From positions 868,001 through 932,000 of the forward strand of contig NZ_LR134481.1 of assembly GCF_900638025.1 (NCBI RefSeq): a stretch of 64,000 nucleotides of DNA, in the 5' to 3' direction. Both the position numbers and the translations under genes were made by a program. Numbering within the stretch: position 1 is the first letter of the stretch; the number at the start of each line of letters is the position of its first letter. Positions 8,205 to 14,703 of this stretch are shown here, one piece after another. Origin of the DNA: Haemophilus parainfluenzae. GTDB taxonomy: Bacteria; Pseudomonadota; Gammaproteobacteria; Enterobacterales; Pasteurellaceae. Under the pieces are notes generated by a model, which had not been told where the DNA came from, ran no database searches, and saw nothing but the letters and a program-made list of their open reading frames with translations.

Positions 8205-8531
8205 TTACCCCTTAACGCGCTCTTCAATGAGCAATGCGACTTGATGGCTTAGCGTGGAAAGGCGTGCATTGGTGGTGTTGGTATCGCCCTTGATTTCGGT
8301 CATTAAAATACGCAATGTGGCCAAATCTTCTTTTGTCGGCAAGTGTTCGAGCGTGTCTTCCACTTTGGTTAAGCGTTGTTCCACTTCATCAATATTCTTG
8401 CGGATTTCGTCAATCTCACTGCGTTTTGGGTATTTGCTGTCCATAGATAACTTCATGCCAGCCCATACCGACCCCATCACCGTGGCAACTAAGCCCCAGT
8501 GTTTTTGGATAAATTCCAGTAAATCCATCAT
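8205..8531 (-). CDS. Mu gp25-like membrane-anchored coiled-coil protein (DUF2730)
   Basis: A 108-residue DUF2730 protein. An N-terminal membrane segment (about residues 11-28, HWGLVATVMGSVWAGMKL) is followed by a long coiled coil (about 38-105). Function in Mu is not established. It starts at ATGATG with a GAGG site, overlapping the zinc-finger gene stop by ATGA. A 25-codon reading frame at 8745-8822 has a similar N-terminus, suggesting a duplicated membrane anchor. Confidence 0.78.
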   Translation of the reverse strand: MMDLLEFIQKHWGLVATVMGSVWAGMKLSMDSKYPKRSEIDEIRKNIDEVEQRLTKVEDTLEHLPTKEDLATLRILMTEIKGDTNTTNARLSTLSHQVALLIEERVKG

Positions 8532-8776
8532 TTTTCCTCGACCCTTTCATTTTTATATTTTTTCTTAATCCACCGCACATGACATTTGGTACAACGCTTA
8601 CAATCTTCGACAAAGCGACGCTTTTCGGGAATTTTCCCTCCACAGTCAATACACCATTTCACTCGCATTACCGCGCGTTTTTCTTGATAATCGACTATGC
8701 GTTGTAATGCTTGTATTAGCTCTTCAGGCGTGGCTTCTTCCAATTTACTTTTCACTTTTAGCCCCGCCAATCGCAA
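8528..8776 (-). CDS. Zinc-finger protein, TraR/DksA-type C4, start unclear
   Basis: The frame encodes up to 82 residues with a C4 zinc finger: CIDCGGKIPEKRR then CKRCTKCH (about residues 42-66), the pattern of the DksA/TraR family common in Mu-like phages. DksA/TraR proteins bind RNA polymerase through its secondary channel. No ATG exists at the front: possible starts are TTG at 8776 or GTG at 8755, neither with a good ribosome site. A well-initiated frame at 8822 overlaps it and would fuse to it after a one-base change, so the true protein may be longer. Confidence 0.65.
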   Translation of the reverse strand: MRLAGLKVKSKLEEATPEELIQALQRIVDYQEKRAVMRVKWCIDCGGKIPEKRRFVEDCKRCTKCHVRWIKKKYKNERVEEK

Positions 8777-8822
8777 CCACGATTGCCCAATGGCGTTGGA
8801 TAAACTCCAGTGTTTCTAGCAT
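8745..8822 (-). CDS. 25-residue membrane peptide frame, perhaps the front of the zinc-finger gene
   Basis: ATG at 8822 overlaps the spanin stop as TAATG and has AAGGAAG eight bases upstream. The peptide MLETLEFIQRHWAIVVAIGG (plus AKSEK) closely resembles the anchor of the DUF2730 protein (MMDLLEFIQKHWGLVATVMG). It stops at 8745 inside the zinc-finger frame. Removing one G from the GGGG run near 8764 would join the two frames into a protein of about 97 residues. It is either a real tiny gene, a programmed shift, or a mutation. Confidence 0.5.
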   Translation of the reverse strand: MLETLEFIQRHWAIVVAIGGAKSEK

Positions 8823-9043
8823 TATTTAACTTCCTTCTTTTGGCATATTTTTTCATAAGTCAAGTTATGATTAAGCACCTGCCGCTTAGTTTCTTCGGTG
8901 TCTTTACGGCTTGGATAAATCAGGCCGAATGCTGAACATCCGCTAGTCTTCACGGAAATAACCTTTTGACTGCAGCTGCTCATCAACAGACTTGCTAGAC
9001 AAAGTGCGGTTAGTTTCAGTAATGTTTTTTGCAGTGTTTGCAT
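8822..9043 (-). CDS. Rz1-like outer-membrane spanin lipoprotein
   Basis: A 73-residue lipoprotein: signal sequence MQTLQKTLLKLTALCLASLL then MSSC lipobox with Cys at residue 24. The mature part is short and polar with a second Cys (CSAFGLIYPSRKDT), as in o-spanins. Its first 101 bases overlap the end of the i-spanin gene in another frame, the usual Rz/Rz1 layout. It bridges to the inner-membrane spanin to fuse the membranes at lysis. AGGAG precedes the ATG. Confidence 0.78.
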   Translation of the reverse strand: MQTLQKTLLKLTALCLASLLMSSCSQKVISVKTSGCSAFGLIYPSRKDTEETKRQVLNHNLTYEKICQKKEVK

Positions 9044-9194
9044 TTTCTAACTCCTGTGCGACTGCGGCCGCTTCACGTTTTACGAATTCGATCTCTTCTT
9101 GCTGCTTGCGAATTTTGGCCGCTTGCACGCGACCATGGATAAACACACCAGCCAAAACGGCGAAAGCCGCCCCAACAATATAAAGATTAATCAT
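8943..9194 (-). CDS. Rz-like inner-membrane spanin (DUF2681)
   Basis: Start chosen at ATG 9194 (MINLYIVGAAF) with AAGGGGG upstream; the frame is open further but without such a site. The 83-residue product has one N-terminal membrane segment (about 3-20) and a periplasmic coiled coil (about 25-70), the form of an i-spanin. DUF2681 proteins hold this place in Pasteurellaceae Mu-like phages. The gene overlaps the holin-region gene by 8 bases and the Rz1-like gene by 101. Confidence 0.75.
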   Translation of the reverse strand: MINLYIVGAAFAVLAGVFIHGRVQAAKIRKQQEEIEFVKREAAAVAQELENANTAKNITETNRTLSSKSVDEQLQSKGYFRED

Positions 9195-9423
9195 TGTTGC
9201 CCCCTTGGCTATTTCTGTTTTGCATCGCATTGGCGAAGCCTTTCGTTGCTGCGCCACCGCCGCAAAAAATAGCAAATGTCGTAAACAACTCGCCCACATA
9301 ACTACGATCCAACCATACGGTATAGACCAGCACACCGGCCATTAATAGCGCACCAAAAAACTGGATGAACGCAGTCGTTGATAATCGTCCATCATTGTTG
9401 GTGATCAGTTCTTTCATTCCCAT
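9187..9423 (-). CDS. Small membrane protein of lysis module (DUF2644-like), possible holin
   Basis: ATG 9423 (MGMKELITNNDGRLST) has AAGGA eight bases upstream. The 78-residue protein has two membrane segments (about 18-36 and 42-60) with a Gly-rich turn and a polar tail. It resembles DUF2644 proteins of Haemophilus phages. Its place between amidase and spanins makes a holin or antiholin role likely but unproven. It overlaps the upstream membrane-protein gene by 32 bases. Confidence 0.65.
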   Translation of the reverse strand: MGMKELITNNDGRLSTTAFIQFFGALLMAGVLVYTVWLDRSYVGELFTTFAIFCGGGAATKGFANAMQNRNSQGGNND

Positions 9424-9760
9424 TTTCTTTTTCCTTTTTGAAATAACATTTTTGCGCTGAAACATACCCCCATAATGTCAGTACGCTCGCGCAGAAAAAA
9501 TAACCGTAATAGGCCAACATTAAGCCCAGCAGCGTATTGGTTACTATTTCCCAATAAAACTTGGCTCTTGTATATTGGTATAGAGAAGAAGTACCACATA
9601 AAAGTGCCAACAACGAAATCGCTGTAAAAAAGTAAAACAACCACTCATAGGCTTGAACAAGGTTCTTTATTGCAAGCTCATTGGCAGATATAAAGCCGCC
9701 AAAAATCATGATCTCCCATAACACTGAAAACAGTGTGATGCCACGTACTTCTCGTTCCAT
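9392..9760 (-). CDS. Four-helix membrane protein of lysis module
   Basis: Two ATGs lie in tandem; the one at 9760 (MEREVRGITLFSVLW) is six bases from GGAG and is preferred. The 122-residue product has about four membrane segments (near 8-25, 37-55, 68-86, 90-105) and a charged C-terminus. I do not recognise the family. Position suggests a holin-like or pinholin-like part in lysis timing. Coupled to the preceding 46-residue gene by overlapping stop and start. Confidence 0.6.
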   Translation of the reverse strand: MEREVRGITLFSVLWEIMIFGGFISANELAIKNLVQAYEWLFYFFTAISLLALLCGTSSLYQYTRAKFYWEIVTNTLLGLMLAYYGYFFCASVLTLWGYVSAQKCYFKKEKENGNERTDHQQ

Positions 9761-9900
9761 CATGGTCTCCAACGTGCATAAAAAACGGTGGCGGCGGTCA
9801 TGCCTTTATTTACAACTCGGTTGCGTTGCGCGTTATTGCTTGATTTCCAGCCGCGTGAAAATGATTTTTTAGACTTTGCTGAATAGGTTGGTGCGCTCAT
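9760..9900 (-). CDS. Short basic protein of lysis module (46 residues)
   Basis: Begins MSAPTYSAKSKKSFSRGW and ends VFYARWRP. AAGGGG lies seven bases before the ATG; the start is three bases past the amidase stop; the stop overlaps the next start. These translation signals support a real gene despite its size. It is rich in Lys, Arg and Ser with no membrane segment. Function unknown. Confidence 0.6.
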   Translation of the reverse strand: MSAPTYSAKSKKSFSRGWKSSNNAQRNRVVNKGMTAATVFYARWRP

Positions 9901-9903
9901 TTA

Positions 9904-10455
9904 CTACCCCTTATATAAGTGTTCTGTGTTGATAATTTGCTCGGAATCAAGCCACGTCCAAACATCAAAACAAGGACAGTCTTTAATCCACTCATTCGGA
10001 GTGATTGTGCCGTCACCATTAACGTCCGGACTCAAATCACGATGTCCACAAATGCGTGCGCTGGGGTGCTCGCTCTCTAATTTTTGCAATAATTTGTGCA
10101 AGGCAAGCCATTGTTTTTCGGTATATTCACCATGGTTTTTGCCAGTTGTGGTAATACCACCAACAAGACAAATGCCTAGTGAGTGTTGATTATGGCCTTT
10201 CACGTGCGCGCCAATTTCGCCAACCATTCGGCCTGTTTCAACCGTGCCGTCGGTGTCAATTACAAAGTGATAGCCAATATTAGGCAGGTGCGGGTTGAAT
10301 TTTTTGGCTAAAATTGGGTCGCGTTTAAACCCGCGTTGTGAGTGCCAGTCATTAATACGTTGAGCGGCAGTTTGATTAACTGTTCTGAGTTGCTTGCCGT
10401 TACGAGTAGCGGAGCAATGGATCACAATTTTTGTGATAGGTAAGGATAAAGACAT
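9904..10455 (-). CDS. Phage endolysin, N-acetylmuramoyl-L-alanine amidase
   Basis: A 183-residue Amidase_2 (T7 lysozyme-type) enzyme that cuts the MurNAc-L-Ala bond to release phage. Zinc ligands by family pattern: H13 (KIVIHCSAT), H138 (ICGHRDL) and C160 (KDCPCFD). Between the last two sits an EF-hand-like loop, D144-x-N-G-D-G-T-I-x-x-x-E155, seen in several phage amidases. There is no signal peptide, so it needs a holin. It is the first enzyme gene of the lysis block. Confidence 0.92.
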   Translation of the reverse strand: MSLSLPITKIVIHCSATRNGKQLRTVNQTAAQRINDWHSQRGFKRDPILAKKFNPHLPNIGYHFVIDTDGTVETGRMVGEIGAHVKGHNQHSLGICLVGGITTTGKNHGEYTEKQWLALHKLLQKLESEHPSARICGHRDLSPDVNGDGTITPNEWIKDCPCFDVWTWLDSEQIINTEHLYKG

Positions 10456-10533
10456 AAAAAAACTCCTTTTGTAAGACTAAAAAGGAGTTTAAAACAGGCT
10501 CGTTTGTTTTGATTTTAAATTGATTTAAAGACG

Positions 10534-10971
10534 TTATTTGCGCATAAATTCAAATTCTTTCATTACTTCGCCCATATTAATACTTTCAGGCAGCGGAAGC
10601 CCAAATGTGTCTTTATAATTGCCTAGCATTGACACATATTTCAATTCTTCATCGTATAGGCTCATAGCTTTGCCATTGAGAGCATAGAAGCGTTTAACAG
10701 GATCTTTTACTTTATCATAATAAAAAACATACAACGATGATGGCGATTGCCCAATGGCAATGTAATTGCACGCTAGATAATAATGCTCTCCAATTTTTCT
10801 ACTTTCACAAGTCGCAGCTTTATCACTGTCTTTAGGAAGTAGTTTATAAAGATTTAGTTTTACATCTGATATTTCTGATGATGTTGGAGCGTTTGAGTCT
10901 TGTTCCTCTGAACAAGAGGATAATAAACAAGCAAGCGCACCTGTTAAAAGCATAGAGAGTATTTTTTTCAT
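10534..10971 (-). CDS. Prophage lipoprotein, possible lysogenic-conversion cargo
   Basis: A 145-residue predicted lipoprotein: MKKILSMLLTGALACLLSSC with lipobox Cys at residue 20, then a Ser/Glu linker and a globular part of about 110 residues with two Cys (about 55 and 68) that may pair. I do not recognise the family. It lies between the Mor activator and the amidase, where Mu has middle/late boundary genes. A membrane lipoprotein here may be a cargo gene altering the host surface or blocking superinfection; that is inference. Confidence 0.7.
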   Translation of the reverse strand: MKKILSMLLTGALACLLSSCSEEQDSNAPTSSEISDVKLNLYKLLPKDSDKAATCESRKIGEHYYLACNYIAIGQSPSSLYVFYYDKVKDPVKRFYALNGKAMSLYDEELKYVSMLGNYKDTFGLPLPESINMGEVMKEFEFMRK

Positions 10972-11035
10972 TATTTATCCCTTAAATTGGCAAAAGCAAT
11001 GTACTAATAATACCTTTAATTTAATTTTATTCATA

Positions 11036-11062
11036 TAAAAAACGCCCTTTCGGACGTTTTTT
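11036..11062 (-). terminator. Terminator after Mor gene
   Basis: Hairpin AACGTCC-GAAA-GGGCGTT followed by a T run on the minus strand, 15 bases past the Mor stop; A run on the other side makes it roughly bidirectional. Confidence 0.75.
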
Positions 11063-11076
11063 CTCACTTTTAGCGG

Positions 11077-11457
11077 TTACGCATTGCCAAACATATCAAA
11101 CTGACGTCTTGCAATTTCTTCTTTTGTGATTTTCTTCACAATCTGATAAATCCACTGCATTGACACATTGTATTTTCGCGCAAGTTCACGGTGATTTGTG
11201 CCGTTGAATTCGTTAAAAATTTTACGGTCACGCTCGTTTAGTAATAAAACAAGGTTGCGCGGGATATAAATCACCTCACCGCCCCAGCATTGTGCGATAT
11301 GGTTTGCCACTTCAATGCTGATTTGCTGGGCGAGTTTTGGCTCAATATCAGCGATTTTTTCTTTAATTTTTACTTCTGTATGTTTTGCTAAATCCGCCAA
11401 AATTTCAGGCGCTTTCTCATTAAACGTTTCAATTTGTTCATTGCTTGCATTCAACAT
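11077..11457 (-). CDS. mor: Mor/C-family middle-late transcription activator
   Basis: Start taken at ATG 11457 (MLNASNEQIETF) with AGGGG upstream; a GTG at 11484 is the alternative. The 126-residue product has the Mor family layout: N-terminal dimerisation helices, GGEVIYIPRNLVLLLNERDRKIFNEF (about 60-85), then a helix-turn-helix HRELARKYNVSMQWIYQIVKKI (about 90-111). In Mu, Mor activates the middle promoter and C the late ones. Only one such gene is visible here, and it directly precedes the lipoprotein and lysis genes, so it may do both jobs. Confidence 0.9.
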   Translation of the reverse strand: MLNASNEQIETFNEKAPEILADLAKHTEVKIKEKIADIEPKLAQQISIEVANHIAQCWGGEVIYIPRNLVLLLNERDRKIFNEFNGTNHRELARKYNVSMQWIYQIVKKITKEEIARRQFDMFGNA

Positions 11458-11476
11458 AGCCACCCCTACTGGTTGG

Positions 11477-11501
11477 ACGATCACTATCGTTCAAAATTAT
11501 A
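11477..11501 (-). promoter_or_regulatory. Mor promoter -10 with operator-like dyad at the start point
   Basis: Minus-strand TATAAT (11501-11496) has no good -35 box. A dyad ACGAT-CACT-ATCGT (11477-11490) covers the expected start point. This suggests a regulated or activator-dependent promoter. Confidence 0.45.
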
Positions 11502-11583
11502 GCGATTTTACAATGCGTTGTGCGGATTATTTTTGCAAGTCAAGTCTTTGCTTGAAAATAATTACTTGATTTATAAATAAAAA

Positions 11584-11601
11584 AACCGCCTTTCGGCGGT
11601 T
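11584..11601 (-). terminator. Terminator at end of early operon
   Basis: AACCGCC-GAAA-GGCGGTT followed by TTTTTTATT on the minus strand, just past the stop of the zinc-ribbon-like gene and before the Mor promoter. It separates early genes from mor. Confidence 0.8.
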
Positions 11602-11610
11602 GAAAAAAGT

Positions 11611-12153
11611 TCATTTTTGCTGTTTATCTTTCCACTCTTTCCATACATCATAGCCTGGCAAGTGTTCCACCGGTTGGCCTAGCTGATAAAAACGCTCAAT
11701 ATATAAAATGGTGTTTTCAATATCATCATTGCCGTGATTGGCGCGCTCTGCCTGTTGGCGTTCCGCGTTGTTTACGGCTGCCGAGCCTGTACCGGAAAAG
11801 AGTGGTCGGTTCGTTTCCATCACTTGCATTAAGTAGCGGTGATTGTTAAGCGGGGCGAGATTTCGGCTTTCTCGGCGCTTTTTCTGCACTGAATTGACCG
11901 TTTCACTCAAACAGTGGGCTAATAATTGAGAAGGCGGGAATAAATCTAGCACTTCGCGCATTAATTTAACCGCTCTTGAGTTGCTTAGCGCTGATTTATC
12001 CGGGCGAAATAGTGCAATGTATGAAACCAAAGGACGGGCTACGCCATATTTTAACTCGGTGAGCAGCCCTAAAATTTCGCGCCCAGCTTCATCTTCTAAA
12101 AGTTGGTCTAAATGAATATCGGAGTGGCATACAGGACAGCGGCATAATTTCAT
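11611..12153 (-). CDS. Uncharacterised prophage protein with CxxC zinc-ribbon start
   Basis: ATG 12153 (MKLCRCPVCHSD) has AAGGGGG upstream and overlaps the preceding stop as ATGA. The 180-residue product starts with Cys-x-Cys-x-x-Cys-His, perhaps half a zinc site, then a helical region with Arg/Lys (about 85-115) and a polar middle. I do not recognise it beyond a resemblance to early-region proteins of Haemophilus Mu-like phages. Last gene of the early operon; DNA binding is a guess. Confidence 0.6.
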   Translation of the reverse strand: MKLCRCPVCHSDIHLDQLLEDEAGREILGLLTELKYGVARPLVSYIALFRPDKSALSNSRAVKLMREVLDLFPPSQLLAHCLSETVNSVQKKRRESRNLAPLNNHRYLMQVMETNRPLFSGTGSAAVNNAERQQAERANHGNDDIENTILYIERFYQLGQPVEHLPGYDVWKEWKDKQQK

Positions 12154-12617
12154 ACATTCCCCCTTGCTTGCCAACGTTTCAACATTTCCAACACTAATGA
12201 CGCCATTTGATTATCCAGCGCACCTACGTTCAAAATTTGAATATTCTGACCACGCTTTTGATAAATTGGGTTCACTACACCGCGTACCCACGCATTTAAT
12301 GCGCGTTCTGAGCCGTCGCGCAACATGCCTTGTTTGCCCATTTCAATCCAAATGGCACGGATTTTATGGGTAATGTTGCTTTTTACCACGGCTTTTTTCG
12401 TACGTGGGCTATAGCGGTAGCCATTTTTTACAGTGGTGCGAAAGCCTTTGGCTTCCATTTCCGTTAATACTTTTACTAATTCACTAATCGTCATTTTAGT
12501 GCTGCTGGTTTTGCCAGTAATATTTTTCAGCAACATCCGATAACTTAATTCATCCATGCGTAACTGTTGTTTGGCAATGTGGATCAGCTGAATCGCCTTT
12601 TCTTTGGTTAATCGCAT
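12150..12617 (-). CDS. GemA-like early regulator (Mu gp16, DUF1018)
   Basis: A 155-residue DUF1018 protein: KEKAIQLIHIAKQQLRMDELSYRMLLKNITGKTSSTKMTISELVKVLTEMEAKGF at residues 5-59 is the family hallmark, followed by basic residues and a C-terminal helix. In Mu, GemA is reported to alter host gene expression and DNA supercoiling. Strong AGGAG site. A 90-base gap upstream contains an inverted repeat (12644-12696). Confidence 0.85.
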   Translation of the reverse strand: MRLTKEKAIQLIHIAKQQLRMDELSYRMLLKNITGKTSSTKMTISELVKVLTEMEAKGFRTTVKNGYRYSPRTKKAVVKSNITHKIRAIWIEMGKQGMLRDGSERALNAWVRGVVNPIYQKRGQNIQILNVGALDNQMASLVLEMLKRWQARGNV

Positions 12618-12643
12618 TCTTTTCTCCTGTAAAACACATTATT

Positions 12644-12696
12644 CAGCCCATTTCATCTAACTTATTCGAGGGGGTAGGGGAGATTTGAATGGGCTG
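12644..12696. repeat. Inverted repeat in gap before GemA-like gene
   Basis: CAGCCCATT (12644-12652) and AATGGGCTG (12688-12696) flank a purine-rich GAGGGGGTAGGGGAGA tract. Could be an RNA hairpin in the early transcript or a protein site. Confidence 0.4.
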
Positions 12697-12706
12697 TAAA
12701 TGGGTT

Positions 12707-12928
12707 TTATTCCTCATTAACGGTTTCTACATCTTTCCAAATTGGCTTCATCATCTTGCTACCATCATCATAAAATGACGTTATTTCGATAAATTTTCTC
12801 TGTAGAATTAGCTCCCCGTTTTTCCGTTTAAATAATCTATATTCATTAGACTCTTTTATAGATTTCATAGATGGTCTAATTCTAAAGTCATTTGAAATAA
12901 CTAAATTTTCAACATTAAACTCTCTCAT
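12707..12928 (-). CDS. Hypothetical early prophage protein (73 residues)
   Basis: ATG 12928 (MREFNVENLVIS) follows AGGTGAAA; a GTG six bases up is also possible. Predicted mostly beta with charged turns, YRLFKRKNGELILQRKFIEITSF, then a KPIWKDVET tail. No family recognised. It lies directly after a 23-codon frame in the early operon. Confidence 0.5.
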   Translation of the reverse strand: MREFNVENLVISNDFRIRPSMKSIKESNEYRLFKRKNGELILQRKFIEITSFYDDGSKMMKPIWKDVETVNEE

Positions 12929-12934
12929 TTTCAC

Positions 12935-13006
12935 CTATCTCCCCAATCTCATTCTCAACCCTGGAAACCCATCCGAACACTTAATCCATCCATTGTTTTC
13001 ACTCAT
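12935..13006 (-). CDS. 23-codon frame, partial copy of the 56-residue gene upstream
   Basis: ATG 13006 has AAGGAG upstream; the peptide MSENNGWIKCSDGFPGLRMR ends LGR. Its last third (PGLRMRLG) and the underlying DNA CAGGGTTGAGAATGAGATTG are repeated at the end of the 13480-13650 gene. Probably a remnant of a duplication with recombination; translation is possible but function doubtful. Confidence 0.4.
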   Translation of the reverse strand: MSENNGWIKCSDGFPGLRMRLGR

Positions 13007-13009
13007 TTT

Positions 13010-13483
13010 CTACTCCTTTTCTTTGTAACTTGGATATTCAGATCTCAAAATCCGATAACAATTTGTCTTTAACTCAAAAATGCTTCTCGGTAGAGCGTTA
13101 ATAGGTAAGGTTTTACAGGCTTTACCGGTGTCGTCCATACCATACGGTACACCGATTGCGCGCCAACATCGTGCGGCGTGTACCGCTGCGTCTTTAACCA
13201 CATCCGAGTTAATCACAAAGCTATTTGGCCCAATGCGTTGTAATAAAACACCTTGTGCCATAAGCTTTTTAACTCGCCGTCTAAATTGACTTTCGCTTAA
13301 TCCGGAGCCTGCAATAAGTTGGCTTACACTCAATATTGCAAAGTCTTCTGCTCTTTCCTCTGCGCGCTCATCGCTATACGTGCCAACGCTACCACCGATA
13401 TAAGTTACCAAGGTGTGTTGTGCGATGCGGTCTAATGTTTCATCCCAGATATACTCAAGGATATGTTCGTCTAGCACTTTCAT
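13010..13483 (-). CDS. Early prophage protein with helix-turn-helix domain
   Basis: A 157-residue protein. Residues 52-80, LSVSQLIAGSGLSESQFRRRVKKLMAQGVL, form a helix-turn-helix followed by a possible wing (LLQRIGPNSFVIN). N-terminal part is acidic and helical. Start overlaps the preceding stop as ATGA. Likely a DNA-binding early regulator or replication helper; no close family known to me. Confidence 0.6.
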   Translation of the reverse strand: MKVLDEHILEYIWDETLDRIAQHTLVTYIGGSVGTYSDERAEERAEDFAILSVSQLIAGSGLSESQFRRRVKKLMAQGVLLQRIGPNSFVINSDVVKDAAVHAARCWRAIGVPYGMDDTGKACKTLPINALPRSIFELKTNCYRILRSEYPSYKEKE

Positions 13484-13650
13484 ACTTTCCCCAATCTCAT
13501 TCTCAACCCTGGCAACAAATTCTGCACATTCCCCACATAAACTGCTGCGTGTTGATTTTGCCCTGTGCGAAGATAGGTTTGTGCTTTAATAAGCTGCATT
13601 GCTGCTTGTTGCAATATTTCATCCAACCGCATTTTTTCTTGCTCAGTCAT
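13480..13650 (-). CDS. Small early protein (56 residues)
   Basis: ATG 13650 follows GGAGGAAGT and overlaps the preceding stop as ATGA; the stop overlaps the next start likewise. The product, MTEQEKMRLDEILQQAAMQL onward to NLLPGLRMRLGKV, is helical. Coupled on both sides, so very likely translated. Function unknown. Confidence 0.6.
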   Translation of the reverse strand: MTEQEKMRLDEILQQAAMQLIKAQTYLRTGQNQHAAVYVGNVQNLLPGLRMRLGKV

Positions 13651-13811
13651 ACTTCCTCCACTTCAACCACATCGTCAATTTCTGTAATGGTGTGCGGCAG
13701 TTTATTTACATCGCATACATTTAGGTCGCACATATCTAAAACTTGTTCGTTGCTTTCTGCTTCAACAACGGCTTCTACTAAACAGTAAAAACGTGCTATA
13801 TATTTCGCCAT
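13647..13811 (-). CDS. Small acidic early protein (54 residues)
   Basis: ATG 13811 follows a strong GGAGG. The product begins MAKYIARFYCLVEAVVEAES, continues with two Cys (CDLNVC), and ends in an acidic tail TEIDDVVEVEEV. Stop overlaps the next ATG. No family recognised; an anti-restriction or host-takeover peptide is possible but unproven. Confidence 0.58.
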   Translation of the reverse strand: MAKYIARFYCLVEAVVEAESNEQVLDMCDLNVCDVNKLPHTITEIDDVVEVEEV

Positions 13812-13820
13812 AATTTCCTC

Positions 13821-14015
13821 CTAGAAAGGTTTTCTAATTACTCGGTCACAAAATGCGCCACGCCATTTGCACCATTCTTTATTTTTTTGGCCGCTCGCAT
13901 TTAGCTCTGCGATTGCCCATTGTTCCTTGGCATCTTGTAAGTCGCCTTGGCGTTCACTTTCTGCCGCTTTTTCACTGTAATATTTGAAGCGGTTAAACTT
14001 GTGGATGTTTTCCAT
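13821..14015 (-). CDS. ANR-family small regulator
   Basis: A 64-residue protein matching the ANR (Aar-like) family: FNRFKYYSEKAAESERQGDLQDAKEQWAIAELNA and NKEWCKWRGAFCDR, with the typical W and two C residues. In enteric pathogens Aar binds AraC-type activators; in phages the role is unclear. AAGGA site precedes the ATG. Family call is from memory of the pattern. Confidence 0.7.
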   Translation of the reverse strand: MENIHKFNRFKYYSEKAAESERQGDLQDAKEQWAIAELNASGQKNKEWCKWRGAFCDRVIRKPF

Positions 14016-14095
14016 TTTTTGTTTCCTTTTATGGTTGGTTAAAACTTATTATGAACGCCCCTTAAATTAGGGTTTAAAGAGCGTTTAAATAGGCT

Positions 14096-14182
14096 TTATT
14101 CCTGGTCTAATAAGCCCACGATTAGGCTTAGAATTACCCCGATAATCAAATAGGACACCGGGTTCAATGCCCAGGCCGGCAT
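14096..14182 (-). CDS. 28-residue single-span membrane peptide
   Basis: ATG 14182 overlaps the gam stop as TAATG and has AGGAGG seven bases upstream, one of the best ribosome sites in the window. The peptide MPAWALNPVSYLIIGVILSL, ending IVGLLDQE, is one membrane helix with a proline-rich front. Likely expressed early with gam. It could modify a membrane complex or act in exclusion; function unknown. Confidence 0.62.
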   Translation of the reverse strand: MPAWALNPVSYLIIGVILSLIVGLLDQE

Positions 14183-14703
14183 TATTTCGCCTCCTGTTCA
14201 AAAGGGGTGATCACAAAATCTTCCACGCCGGTTTTAATTGTTACACCCGCCACCGTTGCGGCTAAGTCAGGCTCATTTAATATGGCCTCTTTGTTGATTT
14301 CTTCCTTGGTGCGAACAAAACGAACCAGGCCTAACGTGTGCAAACTTTCAATCACGCTCTCTGTGCCGCGAATAACAACTGACGGTGGGCGTTGACGCCA
14401 TTGCACTTCACCTGTGTTAAATGAACCAGTTTTTGTTTTGCCATTTTGGGTGAGTTCATCACGTCGGCTTTCACACCATGCTTGCACCGCATCTTGTTTT
14501 GGTGCGAGCTTTTCTTTCACTTCGTTCATGAGTGGCGCGTATTCTTCGGTAATGGCCGCTAATTTGTCGTTTTGTTCGATTGCCAAACGCTCTAATTCAC
14601 GGTTTAAATCGCCGATCTCCTTGATTGCCGTTTCCACTTCATCGCGCGTTTGATAACGCACTGCAAAGGTGTCGGTTTTAATTCGGGTTGCTTTTTTAGC
14701 CAT
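14182..14703 (-). CDS. gam: Gam host-nuclease inhibitor
   Basis: A 173-residue Mu Gam family protein. Gam is a Ku-like dimer that binds DNA ends and blocks RecBCD-type exonucleases during transposition. Seen: long coiled helices (residues 20-85, ETAIKEIGDLNRELERLAIEQ), FNTGEVQWRQRPPSVVIRG (about 99-117), and C-terminal INKEAILNEPDLAATVAGVTIKTGVEDFVITPFE. Overlaps the preceding gene by 8 bases. Confidence 0.93.
   Translation of the reverse strand: MAKKATRIKTDTFAVRYQTRDEVETAIKEIGDLNRELERLAIEQNDKLAAITEEYAPLMNEVKEKLAPKQDAVQAWCESRRDELTQNGKTKTGSFNTGEVQWRQRPPSVVIRGTESVIESLHTLGLVRFVRTKEEINKEAILNEPDLAATVAGVTIKTGVEDFVITPFEQEAK

Noticed and set aside
8943..9335. Longer version of the i-spanin starting at 9335
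   Set aside because: The extra 47 residues overlap another gene and lack a ribosome site; ATG 9194 follows AAGGGGG.
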